A stretch of 64,000 nt of DNA from Serpula lacrymans var. lacrymans S7.9 (Eukaryota > Basidiomycota > Agaricomycetes > Boletales > Serpulaceae), in contig NW_006763299.1 of NCBI RefSeq assembly GCF_000218685.1, positions 1,194,031 to 1,258,030 on the forward strand, in the 5' to 3' direction. Under the pieces are notes generated by a model that saw nothing but the letters and a program-made list of their open reading frames with translations, was not told the DNA's origin and did no database searches. Shown here in pieces: positions 1 through 10,429 of this stretch. Both the position numbers and the translations under genes were made by a program. Numbering within the stretch: position 1 is the first letter of the stretch; every line of letters starts with the position of its first letter.

Positions 1-887
1 CGTCTCCTCTCCTTTTCATCTTCACTTTCTGCTCGGGTCACACTCCAAGACCGTTGGAGATCCCCACTGACCTCCTTTTCTATAGCGCTCTCAATGACGA
101 AGCCTCCTTGTTCTACAGTGTTGAAGAACGCTTGGAGAGTGTATCGACCAGTGTGTAGCCCAGCTACCAGGTGTATTCGGGAATCCGGAGTCTTCCTTAG
201 ACATGTTCTTAGAGTTTCTATAAAAGAGCCATGCGATTCGGGATTCCACAGTGTGTCGGCGGCGATGATAACGTCAAATAAATGTGTATCGTCTTCATAG
301 CCAGGTGTTCGATTGTTTGAGATTAGCCTGGAGATGTCGGTCCCCCAAGCATAGGGAACAACACGACACCTATCAGAAACATCATTCCGCTCAACATTCT
401 CAAGAAGTGTTTGTATCAGGCTGTCGTCGGGATAGTCGCTCACAGTGACAAGAGCGTCTTGATATACTCTGGATATAAGTATCGATGGAAGGCCAGCTCC
501 TGCACCTAACTCAAGGACTCGCAAATCCTTTTGATAACGGCGTTGACCTAACTGCAGATCTTCGAGATGGTCGGCTATAAAGAGGGATGATACCCAGATG
601 GACGACGCATGCAAGGACCAATTCTCTGCTCGTGTATCGGGTGTTTTGAGGGTGATGAAATTCGAACTTGGTTTTAGTAAATCGTGCCAGGATGGTTTAA
701 TCACGTAGGTGTACAGAGAACCAGGAGTAGAATGTGTGATGGGAGCATATTGATACAGGGTTTCCAAGGACGTAGATAAAATATCTTCTGGGTCTGTTTC
801 ATCTTTGATGCTGTAAGATTACTTGTGACCAGAACTCGATATGACAAACGTACTCATCGCTCGCTGAGAAACCTGGTCAATATCCAT
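1..887 (-). CDS. EFM7: EFM7-like protein lysine/N-terminal methyltransferase, 3' end beyond window
   Basis: Minus-strand gene of the class I SAM-dependent methyltransferase fold. The translation carries the family motif LELGAGAGLPSI (SAM-binding glycine-rich loop, near 485-525) and a later segment LFDVIIAADTLWNPESH around 220-270. Both are typical of the fungal EFM7/NNT1 group, which methylates elongation factor 1A at its N-terminus and adjacent lysine. The chosen start, MDIDQVSQRAM, is at 887; one short intron (about 857-807, branch-like TCTTAC, acceptor AAAG) then keeps the frame into DETDPEDIL. The reading frame stays open to base 1, so the C-terminus is off the window. It lies 170 bp downstream of PEX7 on the same strand. 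The older name nicotinamide N-methyltransferase is the main alternative label; the family assignment is firm, the substrate is inferred. Confidence 0.85.
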
Positions 888-1057
888 ATATGGTAACTGA
901 TGAGATAAAGAACATCGCTTTTCTTTGTTTCCAAGGTTCTTGCCAAACAAACACACTGACACGTGACACTATCTATATCGGGCCTTAGTCCTGCACCTAA
1001 GAGATTCAGATATGCAATGCATCCCATATCAGCCTGATAAACCAAAAATTTTTGTAT

Positions 1058-2335
1058 CTAGGCACGAAATACATTGAGCCTACTATCCCACCCACAACTC
1101 GCCAGTAGACCTTCATCGTACAAGGACCAGCTACACCCAACAACAAACTCTGTGTGTGGGTCATGGATATGAAGTAAATGGGATTGGCTAACTGTGGGTG
1201 ATGTAGACCATCTTAAATGCAAATCAAATATTTCTCAGCCTGAAGTTCTCGCACAAGTAGAGAAATTAGCACATACATTCTACAGGTCATATCGTAGCTG
1301 GCAGAAGCGATGACATCCGGGCGATGAGGGCTCCATTGTACTTTTCGTATCGCATATTCATGGCCGGCCAGCTGTAGCTCGCAAACTCCGCCCACCGCTT
1401 GCTGGCTTGGCTGCATAGTCTGCACCATCCGACAATCCCATACTTTGAGAGCTTTGTCAACGCCTCCACTTGCGAGTAGGTATGGGCGATATTTATTCCA
1501 ATCAATGGTAAGGACTTCTGTTCCTGAGGCAGGGATGGTCAAGACGGGTGCTGAGAGTGGATTTGTGAAGGCGTTTGAGGATGGATCCGATGTGGCGTAG
1601 GAGGGAGAGCGAAGGTCAAAAAGCTTTACCGTTCCATCAGTAGAACAAGTAGCCAGGATATCGGGCTGATGTGGAGAAAAAAGAGCCTGGTAAACACATG
1701 ATAGGTGAGCATGTAATGTCATCACAGAACGAGGTCGATCAGGCTGCCACTAATGTAATCGTCAGAATAGCGGACAATGTTCACGATGAATATTTTACCA
1801 GTTTCACATTCCCGTCCCATGATGAGGAGGCAAATGTGTCCTTTTTGATATTAGACCAATCAACTGAGAAGACTTCACGACTGTGTTCTTGCCATGCACG
1901 AATTGGGTAATCCTAAAATGCCTTTATCACTCTGTGTGGGTATGCATAGTAAAGTCTAAGCTTCAAATTTCTTACATTCAACATGATATCCCATAATTTG
2001 ATCGAGCCATCTCCTGAGCCCGTCACTAGCTGATTTTCATGAACTTCAGACCATGCTACATCGTAGAGCCCGTCTTGAGTGTCGTACCTACGACCTGTGC
2101 CTCAGTCGGGGCATAGGCGATCTCTCATCGCGACTCACTGTTTATCTAAGTTGAGAGCGGGGACTCCACCAGGTCCGGGTGCAAGAGAGACGAGATGTAA
2201 CCTGCCATTGCCTACTAGACCGAAGTTGGCCGCAGATGCAAGTGCAATACGCGAAGTGTGAAATGGCGACCAAGCTACAGAGTAGTGAGCGAATCCAGGC
2301 GTTTGTAACATCGCAGGGGGACGAGGAACATTCAT
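1058..2335 (-). CDS. PEX7: Peroxin-7, PTS2 import receptor (WD40 protein)
   Basis: WD40 beta-propeller that binds PTS2-type targeting signals in the cytosol and delivers cargo to the peroxisome. The N-terminus reads [17 protein letters not shown] followed by [14 protein letters not shown], a strong Pex7 signature. Later blades show [27 protein letters not shown] and [15 protein letters not shown]. The C-terminus [19 protein letters not shown]...CGWDSRL closes the last blade and ends at a stop at 1058. The gene is split by several short introns. The start was set at the ATG at 2335 (MNVPRPPAM), because the codon further upstream at 2347 is TTG. EFM7 follows on the same strand; no operon is implied in a fungus. 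Confidence 0.93.
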
Positions 2336-2545
2336 AGTTGTGTTCAAGCTAACAATCAGGAGCTTGGTCGTTCGACAAGCCCGGACTACGGTCTTCCGGA
2401 TTCCGATGGATTCAAGTTGCCGCGCCGTAGGGCCGCTGGTCTTGAATCCAATGTAATTTCTGCATAAGCCATACCCGAGTCAAACCAGTCCTGTACCTCC
2501 ACGATAGCTTTCTGGCTGTATTACAGAAACATAGGAAACAAACCA

Positions 2546-4019
2546 ATGCGGATTTCAATTCCTACCATCCCTCATATGGTCAGTGCCTCAAATGCACAGA
2601 TTATATCTCCTGCAGCGGCGGTAGAGCGTATAGCCAATTTTTTGGCACCGGGCAACGTTACGGTCTTAACTGGAGCAGGTGTGAGCGTTGACTCAGGCAT
2701 CAGAGCATACCGAGGAAAAGATGGGAGGTACATGAACCCAAACTACAAGTACGTTCGATCTGCGGTTTTTTAGCTCTATACACTGATCGCCTGGTTTCGA
2801 ATAGACCCATATTCGTATGTTCTTACTTGCCGATTCACACAAAAACATTGACAATAAACACAGTACCATGAACTCATAGACGAAACCAACATAGGTTTTA
2901 AATTCAGGCATGCATAGTAAATTTATCTGTCACGGCTTGTATCATTTTATTCAGATAATTCTCCTTACTAGGCAACGCTACTGGTCTGTGTTTATAACCA
3001 AAGGACCCTAGGACAAATAACTGAACTGCTCTAGGCTTCGCTCTTATATAGGCTATCCACCCGTTCGCGCAAGTAGGCCCAACACTACCCATTTTGCTTT
3101 AGCAGCTTTGCAATATACCTCCCACATAACCAAACTGATTACTCAAAATGTCGATGGCTTACACCAAAAGTCAATTGCACATCTCTGGGATGATGATACT
3201 ATACCGAATAATATATTAGAGCTGCACGGGACCCTTCATGTAGGCAGTCTCTTCTGTGCGTGATACAATCTTAGATAATAATTCTAGCGAGTCCATTGCA
3301 AATTCGGTCATATCACTACACGGGATGTTTTCCAGGACCGACTCTCTGCTAATAATCCACGGTGGAGAGAATATATGGACGAACTAGAAAGAACCGGAGA
3401 CCAACCAAGAACAAACCCGGACGGTGATGTTCGTTCGATGGCTTGTAACTAACATAAACGCAATGTCTAAATTCCAGGCATGCCCGCATGTAGGTCGCAT
3501 TAGAAGGAGTGTCTTATGACGATTTCGTTGTCCCAAATTGCCCCCAATGTACGTTAGAGGGTCGCCATAATTCAATTGTAAGCTACCTTGCCTCGTCATC
3601 ATGCTCGGACTCTTCACGCCACATACAGCAGAAGCCTGAAGTGATTTTCTTTGGGGAATCTATACCAAAGGCTGTGAAGGAACGCTCGTGAGCAACTCCT
3701 GTCTTCTGGCCTAAGAGATAAATAGTTATCGTTCACCCTACGTAGATACAGCGACGTCGAGCAATGCGACAGGCTATTCTTAGTAGGCACGACGTTGGCG
3801 ACCTACTCGGCATTCAGGTGAAGCCATACATAATTGTGACTTCTGGGGAGACAATAACGCCGATTGCCCTGCAGATTACTGAAACACGCTCTTGACTTAC
3901 GCAAACCCGTGATGATTCTTAATGTTGGCCCGACTAGGGCGGATGCATTGCCTGGGGTCGAGAAAATAGAACTGGCTAGTGGCCTCATTATCAGAGATGT
4001 TGTAAGAGCTGTTATGTGA
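2546..4019 (+). CDS. SIR2-family NAD-dependent deacylase, SIRT4-like (class II)
   Basis: Ten-exon sirtuin whose hand-spliced exons sum to 975 nt (324 residues plus stop) with all phases closing: 2546-2748, 2805-2814, 2864-2907, 2972-2983, 3035-3239, 3288-3428, 3494-3577, 3629-3687, 3746-3817, 3875-4019. Motifs in order: TGAGVSVDSGIRAYRG (NAD pocket), RQRYWLRSYIGYPP, TQNVDGLHQ, ELHGTLHRVHC (catalytic His), PNCPQC (zinc pair), VIFFGES, LFLVGTT, ILNVGPTRAD. The last motif and the RQRYW block point to class II sirtuins, usually mitochondrial. Two exons are only 10 and 12 nt and intron 3 is GC-AG. The first zinc pair is altered (CKFGH instead of C-x2-C). Substrate (lipoamide, ADP-ribosyl or acyl lysine) cannot be told from sequence. 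Confidence 0.93.
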
Positions 4020-4497
4020 GTGCCTCCCGTCACGGTAATTGCTTCTAGTTGACAATAATGTAGCGGTTCTCGAGCCTCTACCGACCCTCAAATCATAAAC
4101 CTTCTCAATAGTGGGGTCCTTCAACCACCGGACGACGACAGAGTAGCAAAGAGTAGTTGATCCTTGTACTGACAGGAAACATGTGCTCCTAGATTATAAT
4201 AAGTTTATGATAAGGAGTATATAGGTCACTGATGGAGGTATATACAAGAACTCCAGCGTAGTAGATGCAGTAAGATATAACGAATGCAGAGAGATGAAGC
4301 TACATGGGAATATTTTGAACACGAGATGTGAATGAAAACAAATGTAAAGATAGCATGAGTGTTAATACGTGAGTAGCGTAGCAATGTGAGACTAGTCGGG
4401 ACAGTCGAAACAGCAAAAAGAAAGGAAGTAACACAGCAAGAGTAGCAAAGACACAAAAAGAGCGATAGATTATAAAGAAAAGTATAGTGATTTTCAT
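4020..4497. other. Convergent intergenic region
   Basis: Space between the 3' ends of the sirtuin and the next minus-strand gene. It is AT-rich and presumably holds both 3' UTRs. I see no coding exon, RNA gene or repeat in it. Confidence 0.5.
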
Positions 4498-5379
4498 TCA
4501 TGATGGGTTGACTTGCGCATCCGGAAGAAGCGAGAAAGTCGCTGCCGGATCACCCGAATAGTCGTGATCTTCCATGATGTCATCTTCGTCTTCGTCACCT
4601 TCAGTAGACGGGGCCTGTGAGGTGACCATCCAAGCGGGCGGTTTGAGTTGTCTCCAGTCCCAATTCTGCCAACGGTCATGGTTCACGGAGAGGTCCCTCG
4701 TTTGAGTACGTCTTGATTGTTGGAGGTAGTCCTGGAAAGCATGGTCTGGTGGAGGAACCACAGGAGATTTTGGGGAGGGAGGCGCCTCTTCCAGTTCTGA
4801 CAAAGGAGATTCCTCTTTCACGTCACCAAAGCTAACGCCCCTGTCGTTATCAGGTGTTAGTGGCGGGGGCGTGATAGATTCGGCGTCGGTTTTTGAAGAG
4901 GATACCGAGGACGTCATAGAAGACCCACCGTACTAAAGAAAGAGTTATACAAGTAAGAAATCGAATGCTCCTTATGTCAGAGTGAAAACACTATGCTCAC
5001 AATCTCCCCCGCATTGCGCCGTGGTGCCCTGGCCAGCCCAATAGGTTTTTTCAAGCACCTTTCTCGGTGCTTCATCCAGTGAAATGGGTCATAAGTACTC
5101 TTGGGGGATAGTTTGATTCGTCTTCCACAGCGTAGACACGTAACAAAAAGTGGGCCATGGACTTGAGCCATTGGATCGTCGCGCAACTTTTTTTCCCTAG
5201 CAAGTTCCGCCACACTTTTGTGTGGAGCATCTCCCCCGCTGAAAGGATTATTGTAAATTTAATATGCCGTTGAATAATACACCAAGAACTTACCTAGAAG
5301 TTGCTGATGATCCTGAATCTTTGTTTGAGCTCCCCCTTCCGTCACGCCACGCTACGTGAGCCTCAAGGTAGGGGGTCAT
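4498..5379 (-). CDS. Protein with a single C-x2-C...W-x2-H-x3-C zinc-binding-like module
   Basis: Three exons (5379-5294, 5238-5001, 4932-4498) sum to 759 nt, 252 residues, with consistent phases. An in-frame stop lies just upstream of the ATG. The only ordered motif is CLRCGRR followed 16 residues after the second Cys by WMKHRERC, giving C-x2-C-x16-W-x2-H-x3-C at about residues 62-91. The rest is Ser/Pro/Asp/Glu-rich and probably disordered (KEESPLSELEEAPPSP, EGDEDEDDIMED). I do not recognise a named family. The next gene upstream on the same strand carries three copies of the same module, so the two are probably tandem paralogues. A nucleic-acid- or protein-binding zinc finger is an inference from the ligand spacing only. 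Confidence 0.75.
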
Positions 5380-5933
5380 TTCATGGGGAATAGCTCACAT
5401 TGCCATCATGACGTCAATAGGAGAAGTCTATCGAGTAAAGGACCTTAATTGGCGAAGAATTTGATTATTTGACGCAAACGTACATTATCCTCCTTCAAAG
5501 AACGCGATTGACTATGAATTCCTGCTCTTGAAGAGGTAATTACCGCTAAGCCGACTTAATTGACATAATTAAAAGCTGCCAACTTACTTTATACGTGGAG
5601 AAGATCTCCCCCTTCTGCCGCGAGCGCCAACCATGCGTCAAACAAAGACAAGAAAGCAAAACAAGGGAAGAGAGAAGAAGGGGGGCAGGAAAAGGACTGT
5701 AGTTTTCGGCAAACCCCGACATACTTGCAGGCGCATGCTTGGGACAAGCGCCGTGACAGATACAATAAAGGGTGAGCACGAGTTTCAAACAAAAAGCTTA
5801 TCTTTTCAATGAGGAATCGTGTCGAAAAAACATCGCCTCACAGGTGCACAGGTTGGCAATATTGTGAATCACAACTTGATATTATGCCCGAACTGAATAT
5901 ATAAATACTTTGCTGCCAGTAAATGTACATAAT
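5380..5933. other. Intergenic region between the two Cys-module genes
   Basis: Promoter of the single-module gene and 3' region of the three-module gene. Short open frames exist here but none continues the neighbouring proteins or carries the Cys module. Confidence 0.45.
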
Positions 5934-8031
5934 TTACGTATCCTGAGACGTCGAATTCGGGGTACCTAAGCCCTCACGGAATCCACGCACAAAAGCCTTG
6001 AAAGGCTGTAAGAACCATCCCAATGGACCAGGCGGCTTATTCTGCGGAGGTACATAGTTCTCCGTTCGAGGTCGTATAACTGGCCTCTCATCTTCGTCCT
6101 TGTCTTTGTCCTCGTCTTCTCGTGCTCGCTTACGATTAGCTCGTGCCGGAGGACTTTCCGAAGCTATAATTGTGGCTTCAGTCGAGGCACTAGCAGAGGA
6201 GACCGGAGGACGGATGAAAACTCTTGTAGACGACTTGGAGCTATCAGCCGTCATTGGCTTCTCTGGAGTCGTCTGAGAAATAGTAGTATAATTAGAACTG
6301 CTTGATTCAACGGATATATTAGCCGCGTGAGAGGATCTGGGGATGATGTTTCAACATCACTAGACTACAACATCGCAATGTCACAATACTCACGAAAGAC
6401 ACTGGGCCTTGTGTTCGTTCCACTTGGTTAGATCAAAAGCGTTGGCCTTGTCCAGAGCCACAGACAATTCACAAAAGGCGCATTCGACATGATGGCGAGT
6501 GGATGACTTGGCCTGAGGATCATTCAGAAGTTGGCGTTTCCGTTCCGCAGTTGCCGTCCGACTATCAGGTCTATAGAATAAAGGCCATGAGTAACATTCC
6601 ATAGAGATATAATAGTCATCCTACGAAGTTCCACAGCATCGTCCTTGATGGACGCTCCAATTTCCAAGAGCATATTTCTGGGTGGCAGCAAGTCGAACCC
6701 ATTTCTGGCAAGATCGACATAGAACCTCATGTGGTCTAATTTCTTGAGCGCGAGGGTCTGCTTCTAAGAAGGATAGCCTCTCCGATTCAGTCTTCGAGGC
6801 TGATTTACTCGGGGGTTTAGAAGTAACATCGTCATCGACTTCTTCCTTCTCTCCTTCTTTCGCTTGCTTGTCGTTTCTGTCAGTGGTAATAGTCCTGAAA
6901 GGCAAATCAGAACTAGTGAACAAATCACGCAGGAGATGAAAACACACTGTTTAGGGCGTGGAGACCTCCGGTCGCACCCTGTCCTATGCCTCTCCCAAGG
7001 ATTCAGTGAATACTTGGGACCCACACTGATCCACTTGCTGCAACGAAGACAAAAAACTCGCTGTGGCTCCATCTCGCCACAGTTTTCGTCGTCTTTGAAT
7101 ATCTGAATGCGCTCCGCTTCAGTTCTTCTTACTCGACTATTCGAAGATTCCGCGATCGAAACTGCATCTTCGCTGTCAGGGGTATCTGGGCGCCTGTGAG
7201 AGAAGTTAGCTTATTGTTAGCGAACAAGAAATAAAGGCTTGCTTCGACGATACTGATAAGGATTTCGCGTGTTTGGAAGATGACCCGGCGGCAGACAAAG
7301 GCTTCGAGAAAGTAGGGAGTGCAGCTGGACTCTCCTGGAGATCTTGACCACGCAAGGAAACGACAGATGAGTTGCGGCGATGGATACTCTTGCTCGAGGG
7401 TTTTTTAACAGAGTCCTGGTTTTCCTCGTGATCAAGCCGTTTACGCTTCGGAGGCGAAGGTCCTGGCAAACTGGGGTTACAGATGGTCGAAACATCATTG
7501 TAATGAACTGGGGGCTGCTGATGGGAATAGTGAACTCACTGCACCTCGACCTTTTTAGGGCCAGTTTTACGTTTGCCGTCCTATCATAACGTGTTAGATT
7601 ATATTCCAGCACATGTAGACAACACGAAGGCAGTCTCATCGTGTGTCATCAAACACTCTGACCAGTGGTCCTTACCTTCTCTGACTTTCGAGGAGTCTGG
7701 ACAACAGACTTATCACCCATACTTTCAGCCGGCGACAAGTTCTCCTCGTCCTGGGAGGAGATTCTTTACAGTACGTTAAAAGACATCAGAGAGAAATATT
7801 TAACAATTTACGCGTACTCTGTATTATCCACAACACTCCTTCTTCTCTGAGGCGTAAGAAAACAATCAGAAAGTGCGTCATATGCGCGCCCAAGGTACAC
7901 TTACCTTGGCCCTGCCTGAATATTTGACTTTGACCACCTTAGGTCTTGGGAAGCAAGTCAGCAAGGTTGCCTTTACAAAGATGACCTTTTTGTACTCACA
8001 ACTCTGGTGATGTTGAAAAAGAATCGCTCAT
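5934..8031 (-). CDS. Protein with three C-x2-C...W-x2-H-x3-C modules
   Basis: Ten exons on the minus strand (8031-8000, 7944-7905, 7846-7818, 7763-7676, 7580-7540, 7470-7243, 7193-6966, 6894-6625, 6570-6394, 6336-5934) total 1,536 nt, 511 residues, every phase closing. Three modules occur: CLRCSKWI...NPWERHRTGC, CRSCQKWV...GNWSVHQGRC and CAFCELSV...TKWNEHKAQC. Their spacing is C-x2-C-x14/16-W-x2-H-x3-C. Basic stretches (PKRKR, RKRARED) suggest a nuclear location. The C-terminus has a Pro- and aromatic-rich tail (PPGPLGWFLQPFKAF). Intron 6 uses a GC donor (GCAAGC). No database family is recognised by eye. The module repeats and the neighbouring single-module gene argue for duplication within the locus. 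Confidence 0.8.
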
Positions 8032-8433
8032 GTTAAAATTAATGAATGAATAAAGGTCAGTTAGAACAGATATATATACGGTGAGGGACAATGGGTAAAC
8101 ACGAAACTGCAATCGACAAAGGCGTCGTTATACACTGTGACCAAATACGACCAAACAAACCCATTCAACCTAGTGGCTGAGTCATGGTGGGTAATTCTGA
8201 AGTCATTCTACAATACTCTGAATCGATAATGTAAATCTGTCTATAAGAGGATAACGAAAGAAACATGATTAAAGGATACATCAAGATAATACAGTCTAAT
8301 AGTAGAGACACCTTACACTCGTGTTTTGTTATTCAAAGTCGCTGTATTATCTCAAACTATCATCTCGCACAAGTTAGCACGCGATTGTTTTCATGATACG
8401 TCGCACTCACCGATAAGAAATACAAGATAGAAT
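8032..8433. other. Intergenic region
   Basis: Upstream region of the three-module gene and 3' flank of the five-cluster gene. No coding signal or repeat was seen. Confidence 0.45.
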
Positions 8434-9949
8434 TTATGGATGTCGCATAGCGCCCTGTGACGACGAAGGCGGAGGCTCGAAACGTTCAGACGAAACAATA
8501 CGAAGAGGAGAATCGATCTGCGGATCGATAACAGGATAATAGGTAGGCCTTTCCGGAGGAGCGTACATCCCGGGTGGTCCAGGCGGTAGAGGGTGGTTGT
8601 GCATCATTGAAGGTTGATGCATTGGATAGTATTGCGGAAGGCCGTAGTTGAGTGAAGAATATGCCATAGGTGGTAAAGGCGGGTGAGGTAGGGCCATTGA
8701 GGAAGAAGACGATTGTTGAAAATCATTTCTGGGCGGCCCCCTGTCAGCATGTTCTTCTATTCTCCCCAATTAATACAAGTTCAAATTTTAGAGACGAATT
8801 TCTTACCCTCATCTTCGGAACTACCAAGATCTTGCGCTTTTCGATGTGTACATTGCGCCTCTAGACCTTGTTGGGTACATGATTTACAGGCCCGATCGAC
8901 ACATTGATACCCCTTCCTAACGCAGGTGACACAAGGTCTAAGATCTCTGTTAGAAATGTGATAGAAAAAAAAGAGATTTCGCGAAAAATACCTGACTCCT
9001 TCGCACCGGATCTTATCTCGCCTTAAAAAATGCGGTAGTCTATTTAACTGGTAAAAAGAGGTGAATTCATCTTACCTGCAATTCGTACAAGCCTACATGA
9101 GGAGTAAGCGATCAAAATTTGCAGTTAGAAATGGATAGTTACTGACTGCCTTTACACGCGTCCCATGGCCTCTGCCTTTTCTTGGCATATTGATACAATC
9201 CTTACCTTGCTCGACGCAGTTCTTGCAGGGTCTGATGTCTTCACAACGTTTGTTATCTTGTCTGCAACTCTCACAGCGCAACTTCACCAGCTTTGGACCT
9301 CGTCCAACATGGATGCACTCTTCGGATCGAGCAACGCAGCGCGAACAAGGTCTCTGATCGTCACACTGACACTTTTCACTTAGCACTAATGGTATCAAAG
9401 AAATCACGAACATGAGCATACCTTCTTATTGTCCCTCCTGCAATTCTGACAAGCTAACTTTGCCCGATCATTCGCCCTTGAACGAGCTGAACGAACGACG
9501 AGCTTCGACGGAGACTCCGAACGCAAGATGATAGGACCCTGCTCTTCTACGCATTCAAACTGGTTTTCTCTGCACCTCGAGCAGGGCTTTCCGCCTTCAC
9601 ACCGTACTCGAGCCCTTCGACAATGTTCGCATCCATCGATACACTGATCAGGAGCATACCCCTTCTTCAGACATCCTCCACAAGGTCTGCGAGTTGGTAT
9701 AGGTGAAACATGAGAGATCAAGCGACTCCAAACCATCAAAATGACCCCACCTTGCTCCATCGCATCGTATCTTGTCGCGTCTTTGAAGAGATGGGAGTAG
9801 AGATCGTTGATCAGCGCTCGATAAGCAAAACTAGGCCCCTATTGCACCAAACTTACCTGCAACTCGCGCACGCCTATCCCAAGGGCGTCAATACGACAAA
9901 GATGAGATAAATGGTAAGGACACGCGCCTTTACAGCTCTTCTTGGCCAT
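8434..9949 (-). CDS. Protein with five tandem Zn2Cys6-like clusters
   Basis: Multi-exon minus-strand gene. In order it encodes: cluster 1 CASCRRDKIRCDGARPCGGC + C; cluster 2 CEHCRRARVRCEGGKPCSRC + C; cluster 3 CQNCRRDNKKCQC...PCSRC + C; cluster 4 CESCRQDNKRCEDIRPCKNC + C; cluster 5 CTNCRRDKIRCEGVRPCVTC + C; then a half cluster CKSCTQQG. The C-terminal third is Pro/Tyr/Met-rich (YGLPQYYPMHQPSMM) with no known domain. Clusters 1 and 5 are interrupted by introns at the same two places (after Cys-Arg and before Pro-Cys, same phase), as expected if the gene grew by duplicating exon blocks. The short first exon (9949-9926, MAKKSCKG) requires a GC donor and is the weakest part. Fungal Zn2Cys6 regulators normally have one cluster; DNA binding is inferred. 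Confidence 0.8.
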
Positions 9950-10429
9950 GATGGTGTGGTGATGTCGGAAATCGGGAGTGATGGTGGCGGCAGGGACGGC
10001 TGGGAATCCATAGCAGATCGTGGACGGAGGGGGGAAGGGATGTAGCGGTGGGAAACCACCCGCTTAAGCCTTTCGTACTCCGCGGTCGTTGACCTTGCCA
10101 CAAACGATACTGTCGATAGCTAGACTCGGTGGCGTATAACGATATTGCATTCAGTCTGTGCAGACTACAAAAAATAATAACATTCTATTTCCATTGAAGC
10201 AAGCACAAAATATTACTACGTGACAGCGAATGGCCTATCGCGAATGGCCTAGAAAGTGGAAACAATGCTGCTCTTCCGTACACATGGACTAGCATGATAA
10301 CAAGAATACCAGCGCGACAGCTGTATGCGACAGAACAAATATGTATAGCAAACCGTCCCAGGGTTGTCTATGATATAATGAATAATGAAACCGTCCATGA
10401 TAATTGAGAAACGTGTGCGCGGTCGACGT
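9950..10429. other. Intergenic region
   Basis: Between the start of the five-cluster gene and the GH16 stop. AT-rich around 10140-10460. No exon, RNA gene or repeat recognised. Confidence 0.45.
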
